A stretch of 6,369 nucleotides of DNA from Promethearchaeota archaeon (GCA_014729315.1 WJKD01000902.1:1-6369), one strand, 5' to 3'; positions 1 through 5,607 are shown, counted from the first letter of the stretch. Translations and numbers: made by a program. Notes: generated by a model not told the origin, from the sequence alone.

Positions 1-56
1 CCTGACGTATTATCATTCCTTAGCTTTAATACCATCTCCTCGATTTTTTCATCCAT
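1..56 (-). CDS. 5' end of an unidentified protein, truncated by the left edge
   Basis: Only the first 18 codons are inside the window, reading MDEKIEEMVLKLRNDNTS. The frame has a TAG stop a few codons upstream of the ATG at 56, so the N-terminus is well bounded; a GTG immediately before this ATG is the only alternative start. There is no clear SD, but a TATA-like stretch lies about 35 bases upstream on the minus strand. The peptide is charged and helical with no signal peptide. It is divergent from an acyl-CoA synthetase alpha subunit, and such an N-terminus would fit an ATP-grasp beta subunit, but 18 residues cannot identify it. That assignment is inference from position only. Confidence 0.55.
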   Translation of the reverse strand, partial: MDEKIEEMVLKLRNDNTS

Positions 57-86
57 CACATTACACTTCTATTCTGAAATTGTATC

Positions 87-97
87 AATATATAGTA
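87..97 (-). promoter_or_regulatory. TATA-like box for the left-edge minus-strand gene
   Basis: Read on the minus strand this is TTACTATATATT-like, centred about 35 bases upstream of the ATG at 56. That spacing would give a transcript with a leader of only a few bases, matching the lack of an SD. It is a pattern match in AT-rich DNA, so support is modest. Confidence 0.35.
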
Positions 98-111
98 AAT
101 AATCTCAAAAT

Positions 112-119
112 CTTTAATA
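112..119 (+). promoter_or_regulatory. TATA-like box for the acyl-CoA synthetase gene
   Basis: CTTTAATAA-like sequence centred about 27 bases before the ATG at 143. This places the expected archaeal transcription start at or within a few bases of the start codon. The absence of any G-rich SD between the box and the ATG supports a leaderless mRNA. Confidence 0.4.
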
Positions 120-142
120 ATTTCAAATAATTTAACTTTTTG

Positions 143-1588
143 ATGAAGGAAAATTTAGATGCTCGCATTAATGTTAAAGACATTTCTTTTATTAACGATA
201 TTAAATCAATGGCAGTGATAGGTCCATCCAAAAAACGGGACTATTTCTTTGTTAAAAATCACCAAGAAAACTTTCAGGGCAATCTCTATGCTATCCATCC
301 TAGTATAAAAAGTATTCCGGGATTTGACGATGGTACTCAAGGGAAAATCTTTTCTTCGATTAAAGACGTCCCAGAAAAAGTTGACTTTGTATTTATTGCT
401 GTTCCTCCCTCACAAATATTAAGCGTTATTAGCGATTGTGTGGAAAAAGAAGTAAAATTAGCAAGTATTTTTACAGCAGAATTCTCCGACGCTGGCACTA
501 AAGAGGGTATAGAATTAGAAAAAAAACTAATTGAAACGACGCAAGATAAACTTAGAATATTGGGTCCTAACGGTATGGGATTATTTTATCCTAAAAAGGG
601 AATTGCCTGGCGACCAAGATTTCCTTCAACTCCCGGAAACCTGGGATTTGTTGCTCAATCGGGTGGAATGTGTAATATAGCAATCTACAAATCATCAAGC
701 TTAGGAATTAATTTTTCTAAAGTATTTTCTTACGGAAACGGTGCGGATTTAGATGTTGTGGATCTGTTATATTTTTTAAGCAAGGATCCCGAAACTGAGA
801 TAATTCTATGCTATTTAGAAGGAATTGATAAAGATCGAGGTCAAGATTTGAAAATTTTGCTCGAAAGAATTCAAAAACCCGTCGTTTTCTTAAAAGGAGG
901 AAAAACTGAAAAAGGATCGGTTGCAGCTAAAACGCATACGGCGTCCCTCACCGGAAAAGAACAAATATGGAAGACATTATTAAAACAGAAAAATATCATC
1001 TCTGTAGACACTTTAGAGCAACTTTTAAACACAGGAAAACTTATTGATTATTACGGTACATTCAAACTCAACAAAACTGCAATATTCAGTATAAGTGGGG
1101 GATATGGTGTCATCTTAGTGGATTTACTCGAAAAGCGCGGAATATCAGTCCCTTCATTTAGTCCAAATATCCAAAAACAATTAAAAGAACACTTCTTCGT
1201 GTTGGGAACAAGCTCTCGAAATCCGTTAGATGTTTCTGCTCAAATTTATTATAGCGAAGCTATGCACAAAATTATAGATATCACCCTTTCGGATCCAAAA
1301 ATCGATGGACTAATTATGGACTTACCATCGTGGTATTTCAGTACAGATTTTCAGCTTAGAAAAGATTATACATTTGAACCCAATATGATAGAAGCTTTAA
1401 ATCTCGGTCATAAGCATAATAAACCTCTGATTCCCATTATACAGAGAGTCAACTGTCCGGAGGATAGAGCACGAGTATATCAGAAGCTAACAGCAAAAAA
1501 AGTTCCTGTATTTGGAGATCCTATGGAAGTCATACCTTTGTTATCAAAGATTTCAAATTACGCAAAAAGGTTTAGCAAAGAAGCTTAA
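143..1588 (+). CDS. ADP-forming acyl-CoA (acetyl-CoA) synthetase, alpha subunit
   Basis: Cytosolic CoA-ligase subunit. In this family an acyl-CoA plus ADP and phosphate is converted to acid, CoA and ATP, which gives substrate-level phosphorylation in archaea. Domains in order (ATG numbering): a Rossmann CoA-binding domain at about 15-150 with VIGPSKKRD (25-33) and GPNGMG (141-146); a succinyl-CoA-ligase-like domain from about 160 with AQSGGM (171-176) and YGNGADLD; and a second ligase domain from about 300 to the end. His265 in KTHTASLTG aligns with the phosphohistidine of the SHTGSLAG motif in archaeal alpha subunits, here with Gly changed to Ala after HT. At 481 residues it matches stand-alone alpha subunits and has no ATP-grasp domain, so a beta subunit is needed. 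A TTG at 140 directly precedes the ATG; ATG 143 is preferred. The acyl substrate (acetate, branched-chain or aryl acid) cannot be read from the sequence. Confidence 0.88.
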   Translation: MKENLDARINVKDISFINDIKSMAVIGPSKKRDYFFVKNHQENFQGNLYAIHPSIKSIPGFDDGTQGKIFSSIKDVPEKVDFVFIAVPPSQILSVISDCVEKEVKLASIFTAEFSDAGTKEGIELEKKLIETTQDKLRILGPNGMGLFYPKKGIAWRPRFPSTPGNLGFVAQSGGMCNIAIYKSSSLGINFSKVFSYGNGADLDVVDLLYFLSKDPETEIILCYLEGIDKDRGQDLKILLERIQKPVVFLKGGKTEKGSVAAKTHTASLTGKEQIWKTLLKQKNIISVDTLEQLLNTGKLIDYYGTFKLNKTAIFSISGGYGVILVDLLEKRGISVPSFSPNIQKQLKEHFFVLGTSSRNPLDVSAQIYYSEAMHKIIDITLSDPKIDGLIMDLPSWYFSTDFQLRKDYTFEPNMIEALNLGHKHNKPLIPIIQRVNCPEDRARVYQKLTAKKVPVFGDPMEVIPLLSKISNYAKRFSKEA

Positions 1589-1601
1589 CGATCTGCTATT
1601 A

Positions 1602-1608
1602 TTTTTTT
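1602..1608 (+). terminator. T7 tract, likely archaeal terminator of the synthetase gene
   Basis: A run of seven T bases begins 14 bases after the stop codon at 1588, inside the 31-base gap between two convergent genes. No hairpin precedes it. A bare T-run after a stop codon is the usual archaeal intrinsic terminator. Confidence 0.5.
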
Positions 1609-1619
1609 GACCTCAATTC

Positions 1620-2063
1620 TCACAGAGATTTATGTGTTTTATTGTGAGATAAACCAAATATGAAGATTGGAACCATAAGATGAAATAAATTTGAACCATA
1701 TCGTGTTAATTTATAAGAGACTCTTATAGGACTTGTATCGTGTATAAGTCTCTCAACAACTTTTTTCCTTTCTAAAAGTCTTAACCGATCCGTGAGAATC
1801 CGGGAACTGATTCCTTTTAAAGCATCTTTTAATTCACTGTATTGAGATTCACCAAGTACTCTGATTAAATACATGATGTCGATGGTCCATTTCCCCTGAA
1901 TGATTCCAAGTATTTCTTGAATAAATTTTCGCTCCATTTTTAATCTATTGAGGTCATGTTGATGAATACTTATCTCTTCTTCTACACAAGATTTGGATAC
2001 ACCAATAATTTGAGGAATTAACTCAAATAGCTCTTTAAAGGTGTCTAAGTCTTTTTTCTCCAT
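1620..2063 (-). CDS. HxlR-family winged-helix transcriptional regulator
   Basis: Cytosolic DNA-binding protein of 147 residues. The HxlR core is clear: LGIIQGKW (52-59), the helix-turn-helix from YSELKDALKGIS through RILTDRLRLLERKKVV (75-103), and the wing with SPIRVSYKLTRYG (111-123). Family members usually act as dimers on palindromes and often sense electrophiles or oxidants through an N-terminal cysteine. Here the only cysteine is Cys26, well before the usual position just ahead of the GKW segment, and it lies in an N-terminal extension of about 45 residues, so redox sensing is uncertain. The ATG at 2063 is chosen over the in-frame TTG at 2075 because GGAG at 2070-2073 sits six bases before the ATG, whereas nothing SD-like precedes the TTG. 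It is divergent from a redox flavoprotein, which is its likely target, along with itself. Confidence 0.87.
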   Translation of the reverse strand: MEKKDLDTFKELFELIPQIIGVSKSCVEEEISIHQHDLNRLKMERKFIQEILGIIQGKWTIDIMYLIRVLGESQYSELKDALKGISSRILTDRLRLLERKKVVERLIHDTSPIRVSYKLTRYGSNLFHLMVPIFIFGLSHNKTHKSL

Positions 2064-2069
2064 CTTTGT

Positions 2070-2073
2070 CTCC
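2070..2073 (-). promoter_or_regulatory. Ribosome binding site deciding the HxlR start
   Basis: GGAG on the minus strand ends six bases before the ATG at 2063. It overlaps the alternative TTG start at 2075, which argues that the TTG is not used. Confidence 0.5.
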
Positions 2074-2121
2074 AATTGCAGTTTAGTGTAGAATTATGCA
2101 CTTAATGTAAAAAAAGTTTCG

Positions 2122-2130
2122 CCCTCCTTT
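2122..2130 (-). promoter_or_regulatory. Orphan strong SD-like sequence in the HxlR leader
   Basis: The minus strand reads AAAGGAGGG, stronger than the HxlR gene's own SD, but no ATG, GTG or TTG follows within 4-15 bases. It lies about 60 bases upstream of the HxlR start. Its role is unknown; it could be a leader or regulatory element or simply chance. Confidence 0.25.
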
Positions 2131-2136
2131 ATTAGG

Positions 2137-2154
2137 TATATCTAATTTGATATA
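2137..2154. promoter_or_regulatory. Palindromic operator candidate between HxlR and the flavoprotein
   Basis: The sequence is TATATC-TAATTT-GATATA: perfect 6-base arms, with inner AATT also symmetric, so 16 of 18 positions obey dyad symmetry. It lies in the 185-base divergent intergenic region, 74 bases upstream of the HxlR start and 95 bases upstream of the flavoprotein start. A partial second copy of one arm's flank, GGTATCTAT, follows at 2162-2170 (compare GGTATATCTA at 2135-2144). The size and symmetry suit a dimeric winged-helix protein such as HxlR. It overlaps TATA-like sequence on the minus strand, so binding could repress the regulator's own promoter. Confidence 0.5.
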
Positions 2155-2231
2155 TTATAATGGTATCTATTTTTTCAACTAATGTGTATACGGCTCGCAT
2201 TTAAGTAGATATCCGCAATTTTTAATAATTT

Positions 2232-2240
2232 AAGGTGATT
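2232..2240 (+). promoter_or_regulatory. Strong SD supporting the TTG start of the flavoprotein
   Basis: AAGGTGATT closely matches the archaeal SD consensus (GGAGGTGAT) and ends eight bases before the TTG at 2249. It confirms a leadered mRNA and a non-ATG start that also gives the family's expected N-terminus. Confidence 0.7.
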
Positions 2241-2248
2241 TAGAAGTA

Positions 2249-2956
2249 TTGAAAGTTTTAGCAATTATAGGAAGTCCCAGAAAGAATGGAAATGTAAGTT
2301 TATTAGCAGAAAATGTATTGAAAGGAGCTCACGAAAATGGGCACGACATCGAATTAATTAACCTCTATGATTACAACATTGAGTTTTGTAAAGGTTGTTG
2401 GTCGTGCGCCAAAAACGGAAGATGTGTGATCAACGACGATTTTGAACAGATTTTTCGAAAGGTTCGAGAAGCAGACGTGATCGTTTTAGGTAGCCCCGTG
2501 TACTGGGCAAATGTTTCAGCCATTATGAAGAATTTTCTCGACCGCCACACCGGTTATGCAATGTATATTCCCCCGAGCGCTGATAATTTTTATACATTGT
2601 CAAAATGGAAAAAATTAAAACTATTGATCCAATTATCAAAGAAATTTGGACCCAAAGAAACCTTATTCGAAAGAAAAGAATATATTCTTATTACTGCTTC
2701 CACGGTTCCGTTTAAACACCTAATGGGCGAAGTAAAGCCTGCGATTAATGCTATGAAAAAATATGTAAAAAAATTAAAAGGTAATGTAATGAATACCTTA
2801 ATCTTTACCGACACATTATTTCAATTCAAAAAGAAGAAAAGGAAGAAACTGATGGACAAAGCATACAATATCGGAAAATCTATTAATACAAAACCCAGAT
2901 TAACCGGAAAAGGGGAAGTTATCGAGGAAGAAAGGCTTAAAGTTCCGAATAGTTGA
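2249..2956 (+). CDS. Isf-like iron-sulfur flavoprotein / NAD(P)H-dependent FMN reductase
   Basis: Cytosolic flavodoxin-fold redox protein of 235 residues. It opens MKVLAIIGSPRKNGN, where GSPRKNGN (8-15) is the FMN phosphate loop. GSPVYWANVSAIMKNFLDR (81-99) is the second canonical flavin-binding and dimer motif. Between them the four cysteines C47, C50, C53 and C59 form C-x2-C-x2-C-x5-C followed by DD (63-64). This is the compact motif that ligates the 4Fe-4S cluster in Methanosarcina Isf, and to my recollection at the same residue numbers. Isf proteins pass electrons from ferredoxin or reduce oxygen and peroxide. The protein is longer than Isf (about 190), with an extra segment at about 105-145 and a basic C-terminal part (KKKKRKK near 194-200). 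The start is TTG, backed by a strong SD. It probably answers to the divergent HxlR regulator. Related FMN reductases share part of the cysteine motif without a proven cluster, so cluster binding is likely but not shown. Confidence 0.83.
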   Translation: MKVLAIIGSPRKNGNVSLLAENVLKGAHENGHDIELINLYDYNIEFCKGCWSCAKNGRCVINDDFEQIFRKVREADVIVLGSPVYWANVSAIMKNFLDRHTGYAMYIPPSADNFYTLSKWKKLKLLIQLSKKFGPKETLFERKEYILITASTVPFKHLMGEVKPAINAMKKYVKKLKGNVMNTLIFTDTLFQFKKKKRKKLMDKAYNIGKSINTKPRLTGKGEVIEEERLKVPNS

Positions 2957-2968
2957 TCAAGATAAAAA

Positions 2969-3000
2969 TTTATATAATACTTATTCAAAAGATTATATAT
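2969..3000 (+). promoter_or_regulatory. Two TATA-like boxes before the SDR/MBL operon
   Basis: TTTATATAAT at 2969-2978 and TTATATAT at 2993-3000 are both good archaeal TATA matches in the 121-base gap after the flavoprotein. The second would start transcription near 3023-3027, giving a leader of about 50 bases that includes the SD at 3064. The sequence alone does not show which one is used. Confidence 0.4.
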
Positions 3001-3039
3001 TATTTTATTATAGATTAATGGACTAAAACATGTCATTAG

Positions 3040-3055
3040 TTTTTGGTTTTCTTTT
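3040..3055 (+). terminator. T-rich tract upstream of the SDR gene
   Basis: Three T clusters (T5, T4, T4) separated by GG and C lie 84 bases after the flavoprotein stop. This resembles an archaeal U-tract terminator for the flavoprotein. However, it lies downstream of the TATA boxes proposed for the next gene, so it may instead be an attenuator or merely a U-rich leader. Confidence 0.3.
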
Positions 3056-3063
3056 AATTGATT

Positions 3064-3071
3064 GAGGTGGT
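3064..3071 (+). promoter_or_regulatory. Strong SD for the SDR gene
   Basis: GAGGTGGT, near the archaeal consensus GGAGGTGAT, ends six bases before the ATG at 3078. It fixes the start codon and shows the mRNA has a leader. Confidence 0.65.
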
Positions 3072-3077
3072 ATCACG

Positions 3078-4064
3078 ATGAAGATTTTAATTACGGGAAG
3101 TTCTGGTTATCTTGGAAAGAATTTAGTAGCTAAGTCACTGGAAAGAGATATGAAAGTGATAGGTATTGATATTAAACCTAGCGGTATCCACGATCCCAAC
3201 TACACTGAAGAAATTTGCGATATTACAAATAAAGAATTAGTGCGTGAAGTATTTCAACGTCATCAACCTGGTGTAGTGGTACATTGTGCAGGTGCCCTTG
3301 CGCAGTTCGTTCCTAATAAAGAAAAAATGCATGAGATAAATGTGAATGGGACCGAGATCTTATTGGAAGAATCTTGGAATCAAAGGGAAGCAGTAAAGAA
3401 ATTTGTTTTTCTCTCGTCTGTGGAAGTATACGGAATTGATGTTCCAATACTATGTCCAGAAACTGCTCCGATAAATCCTATTTGTCAATATGGAGAGGAC
3501 AAAGTGGAATGCGAAGAATTATGTAAAGACTATTTAGAGAAAGGATTGGATATCACCATTTTCCGACCTCCAACGATAAGTGGTCCAGGACAAAACGAAC
3601 CAACTTTACTTGGACAGATTAAGAATGCTTATAAGGGTAAAAAAGCATTTTTACCGGGAGGTGGAAATTCAAGACTGCAAATGGTAAATGTGTTTGATGT
3701 TTGCAATGCTATTTTTTTAGCAATTGAGAACCCTAAATCGAAAGGAGAAGTATTCAATCTCGGAAGCGATGATGTCCCTACGCTTCGTGAGGTGATCATT
3801 GCACTTTACGAACACGCCGGTAGAACTCCAAAATTTATTTCGATACGGGCGGGCATTCTCCGTGCTCTCGTAAAATTTCTAAGTTTTCTGCACGTGTCCC
3901 CGATAGAACCCCAACATTTGGAGATTGCTCTGAAAGATTACACATTTGATACTACGAAGGTTAAAAAAATACTTGGTTGGAAGCCCACGAGAACGGATTC
4001 TGAGTCAGCTTGCGATACTTACGATTGGTACGTTCAAAAAGTAGAAAAGGAAAAAGAAAAATAA
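3078..4064 (+). CDS. Extended short-chain dehydrogenase (NAD-dependent epimerase/dehydratase family)
   Basis: Cytosolic Rossmann-fold oxidoreductase of 328 residues. The coenzyme loop is GSSGYLG (7-13). The acidic Asp31 at the end of the second strand favours NAD over NADP. The catalytic triad is visible as Ser113/114 in FLSSVEVYG with Tyr138 and Lys142 in QYGEDK (Y-x3-K). FRPPTISGPGQ (162-172) and the hydrophobic stretch around QMVNVFDVCNAI are standard extended-SDR landmarks, and the C-terminal LGWKPT motif completes the fold. Substrates in the family include nucleotide sugars and 3-beta-hydroxysteroid-like or isoprenoid lipids. The hydrophobic segment near 255-273 (RALVKFLSFL) slightly recalls the 3-beta-HSD-like branch, but the substrate cannot be assigned. 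It has its own strong SD and is followed after 10 bases by an MBL hydrolase, so the two form an operon. No sugar or lipid biosynthesis genes lie nearby to narrow the role. Confidence 0.85.
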   Translation: MKILITGSSGYLGKNLVAKSLERDMKVIGIDIKPSGIHDPNYTEEICDITNKELVREVFQRHQPGVVVHCAGALAQFVPNKEKMHEINVNGTEILLEESWNQREAVKKFVFLSSVEVYGIDVPILCPETAPINPICQYGEDKVECEELCKDYLEKGLDITIFRPPTISGPGQNEPTLLGQIKNAYKGKKAFLPGGGNSRLQMVNVFDVCNAIFLAIENPKSKGEVFNLGSDDVPTLREVIIALYEHAGRTPKFISIRAGILRALVKFLSFLHVSPIEPQHLEIALKDYTFDTTKVKKILGWKPTRTDSESACDTYDWYVQKVEKEKEK

Positions 4065-4074
4065 GAGAAGAGAG

Positions 4075-4878
4075 ATGTTAAAATCGGAACAATACCATGA
4101 TTTGACGATTATCACGACGGGTCGAGGCATTTTCGGTACTTATCTTTACCCAGTTTATAGTTATTTATTAGAAGATTTACTTATTGATACTGGAACAACA
4201 AAGAGTGAAAAGGAATTTCTCGATTTTTTTGAAGATAAAAAACTCAATGTAGTTATTAATACACACGCTCACGAAGATCACATTGGAAATAACGCTATTA
4301 TGCAAGAAAAAAGGGGTGTGAAACTTTACGCCCACAGAAAAGCAATCGATCGAATCGAAAACCCCCATTTATTAGACTTACGCGGATATCAAAAATTCGC
4401 ATGGGGTGTTCCTCAACCCTCTCAACCAAAAGAAATTCCCTCTGAAATAAACACGGGATCTTATGGTCTTAAAGTAATCCATACTCCTGGTCATTGTCCC
4501 GGTCATATTTGTCTTTACGAACCCGCCAAGAAATGGCTATTCTCGGGTGATATTCACCTCGGTAAATTATCCCTCGAAGCGCAACCATCCGACAATCTTT
4601 TACAAATAATAGAATCGTTGAAAAAACTCTCCGAATACGATGTGAAGGAGATATTTTGTGCTCACGACGGGCATATGTCTAATGGAAATATGAAAATTCG
4701 TAATAAGCTCAACTTTTTAGAAAGTGCTAAGAAAAAAGCAGAAAAATTATATGCTGAACAAATCACCCTTAAAGAAATAACTAAACAAATTGCGGGTAAA
4801 GAAACGTTTATGAAAGTAATTACTAGAGGGCATATGTCGAAGCTAAATGGAATAAAGAGTTTATTACAAATGGAATAG
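4075..4878 (+). CDS. Metallo-beta-lactamase-fold hydrolase (glyoxalase II / LACTB2-like)
   Basis: Soluble hydrolase of 267 residues with a complete dinuclear metal site. THAHEDHIG gives His64, His66, Asp68 and His69; TPGHCPGH gives His140; SGD gives Asp159; CAHDGH gives His197. The fold's opening strand and the LLIDTG turn (35-40) are also present. Such enzymes cleave thioesters, lactones or phosphodiesters in RNA; the site alone does not tell which. The C-terminus (about 205-267) is a short charged helical tail with TRGHMSKLNGIKSLL rather than a full winged helix, and there is no beta-CASP domain, so an RNase J/CPSF role is unlikely. It starts 10 bases after the SDR stop with only a weak purine-rich SD (GAGAAGAGAG), implying translation coupled to the upstream gene. 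Pairing with the SDR suggests a shared small-molecule pathway, but the substrate is unknown. Confidence 0.85.
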   Translation: MLKSEQYHDLTIITTGRGIFGTYLYPVYSYLLEDLLIDTGTTKSEKEFLDFFEDKKLNVVINTHAHEDHIGNNAIMQEKRGVKLYAHRKAIDRIENPHLLDLRGYQKFAWGVPQPSQPKEIPSEINTGSYGLKVIHTPGHCPGHICLYEPAKKWLFSGDIHLGKLSLEAQPSDNLLQIIESLKKLSEYDVKEIFCAHDGHMSNGNMKIRNKLNFLESAKKKAEKLYAEQITLKEITKQIAGKETFMKVITRGHMSKLNGIKSLLQME

Positions 4879-4963
4879 ATACCTAAATACACTTTTGACA
4901 ACTCATTATACTTGAAAACAAGAAAATTTTATAGATTTGCTTTTAATTAAATGTAATCAATGA

Positions 4964-4975
4964 TTTATTAATTTA
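4964..4975 (+). promoter_or_regulatory. TATA-like box for the KptA gene
   Basis: TTTATTAATTTA is centred about 40 bases before the ATG at 5010 and predicts a leader of roughly 10-15 bases. No SD precedes the ATG, in keeping with a short-leader transcript. Confidence 0.4.
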
Positions 4976-4996
4976 AGATTAAAAGTTCAAAATCTT
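4975..4996. repeat. Inverted repeat at the KptA promoter
   Basis: AAGATT (4975-4980) and AATCTT (4991-4996) are perfect 6-base inverted arms around a 10-base spacer, just downstream of the TATA-like box and 13 bases before the start codon. It could be an operator spanning the transcription start. In AT-rich DNA a chance origin is quite possible. Confidence 0.3.
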
Positions 4997-5009
4997 TAGC
5001 TAATATCAA

Positions 5010-5576
5010 ATGGACAGATTTATCGTCAAATTATCCCGATTTTTGGCTTATTTATTGCGACATCATCCAGAAAAGTTTAATTTAAGTATAGATGACAAAG
5101 GATTTGCAGATTTAGATAAAGTTTTAAATATACTTAACAATAGATTTAAAACTCAGAAAATAGAAAAAGAAGACATTGAGAAGATGATTTCACGCTCAGA
5201 TAAAAAAAGATTTGAAATAATACGGGACAAGATCCGAGCATATTATGGCCACAGCCTTAGTCGAAAAATAGATATGAAAGAAGAAAAGTCTCCACCCGAA
5301 AAGCTTTTTCACGGAACAAGTCCAAAGTTCTATGAGAAAATCAAAATTGAGGGTTTGAGAAAAAAGGCTCGTCAGTACGTGCATCTTTCTAAAGATGTGG
5401 AAACTGCCATTGGTGTGGGAAAGAGGCGGACGAAAAAGCCCATCATACTTATTATAAACACAAAATCTGCTATTAAAAACGGAATAAAATTCTATAAATC
5501 GGGGAATATATATTTAGCAGATAATATCCCTAAGCAGTATATTTCTTTATTACAAGCGAACAACATAGAATCTTGA
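5010..5576 (+). CDS. kptA: KptA/Tpt1-family RNA 2'-phosphotransferase
   Basis: Family members move the 2'-phosphate from an RNA splice junction to NAD, making ADP-ribose 1'',2''-cyclic phosphate, nicotinamide and 2'-OH RNA. The 188 residues match the family throughout. The N-terminal lobe has KLSRFLAYLLRHHP (7-20) with Arg17 and His18, then DDKGFADLDKVL, and DKKRFEIIRDKIRAYYGHS (64-82) with Arg76 and His81. The C-terminal NAD-binding lobe has LFHGT (99-103), GLRKKARQYVHLS (115-127) with Arg121, and the late KSGNIYLADNIP. All the Arg-His-Arg-Arg type catalytic positions seem present. One departure is IRAYYGHS, where the family usually has IRANQGHS. The gene stands alone with its own promoter and a T9 terminator, and no SD. 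Archaeal tRNA splicing by RtcB leaves no 2'-phosphate, so the true substrate is open; NAD-dependent ADP-ribosylation of nucleic-acid 5'-phosphates is another activity reported for family members. Confidence 0.92.
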   Translation: MDRFIVKLSRFLAYLLRHHPEKFNLSIDDKGFADLDKVLNILNNRFKTQKIEKEDIEKMISRSDKKRFEIIRDKIRAYYGHSLSRKIDMKEEKSPPEKLFHGTSPKFYEKIKIEGLRKKARQYVHLSKDVETAIGVGKRRTKKPIILIINTKSAIKNGIKFYKSGNIYLADNIPKQYISLLQANNIES

Positions 5577-5586
5577 AAAACCATCC

Positions 5587-5595
5587 TTTTTTTTT
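5587..5595 (+). terminator. T9 terminator after the KptA gene
   Basis: Nine consecutive T bases begin 11 bases after the KptA stop, with no stable hairpin before them. This is a typical archaeal T-run terminator. Confidence 0.6.
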
Positions 5596-5607
5596 AGATA
5601 AATAAGA

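Larger units (their letters stand above)
4879..5009. other. Intergenic region before the KptA gene
   Basis: These 131 AT-rich bases contain no credible ORF or RNA gene. They hold only weak T clusters after the MBL stop, a TATA-like stretch and one inverted repeat, listed separately. Confidence 0.5.

Noticed and set aside
2590..2814. Minus-strand open frame inside the flavoprotein gene
   Set aside because: It is antisense to a well-supported CDS and its product is low-complexity, rich in Phe, Ile and Ser, as expected from the complement of an AT-rich gene. It has no SD and no family resemblance.
2821..3036. Minus-strand open frame spanning the flavoprotein 3' end and the following gap
   Set aside because: Its product is mostly Phe, Leu, Ile and Tyr from the complement of the A-rich, Lys-coding region. 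It overlaps the promoter region of the SDR operon and has no supporting start signal.
4177..4368. Minus-strand open frame inside the MBL gene
   Set aside because: It is antisense to conserved metal-site codons and has no recognisable protein features.
4075..4878. MBL protein as an RNA-processing nuclease working with KptA
   Set aside because: It lacks beta-CASP and KH domains and belongs to the SDR operon, while KptA is separated by 131 bases with its own promoter. The metal site alone does not indicate an RNA substrate.
4662..4901. Minus-strand open frame over the MBL 3' end
   Set aside because: It is mostly antisense to the MBL gene, with a hydrophobic product typical of reverse-complement A-rich coding DNA and no SD.
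105..4998. Identical 12-mer TCAAAATCTTTA upstream of both the synthetase (105-116) and KptA (4987-4998) genes
   Set aside because: Its distance to the start codon differs (26 versus 11 bases), and AT-rich 12-mers recur by chance. A genome-wide motif search would be needed to revive it as a shared regulatory site.
5196..5384. Minus-strand open frame inside the KptA gene
   Set aside because: It is antisense to conserved KptA motifs and has no independent support.
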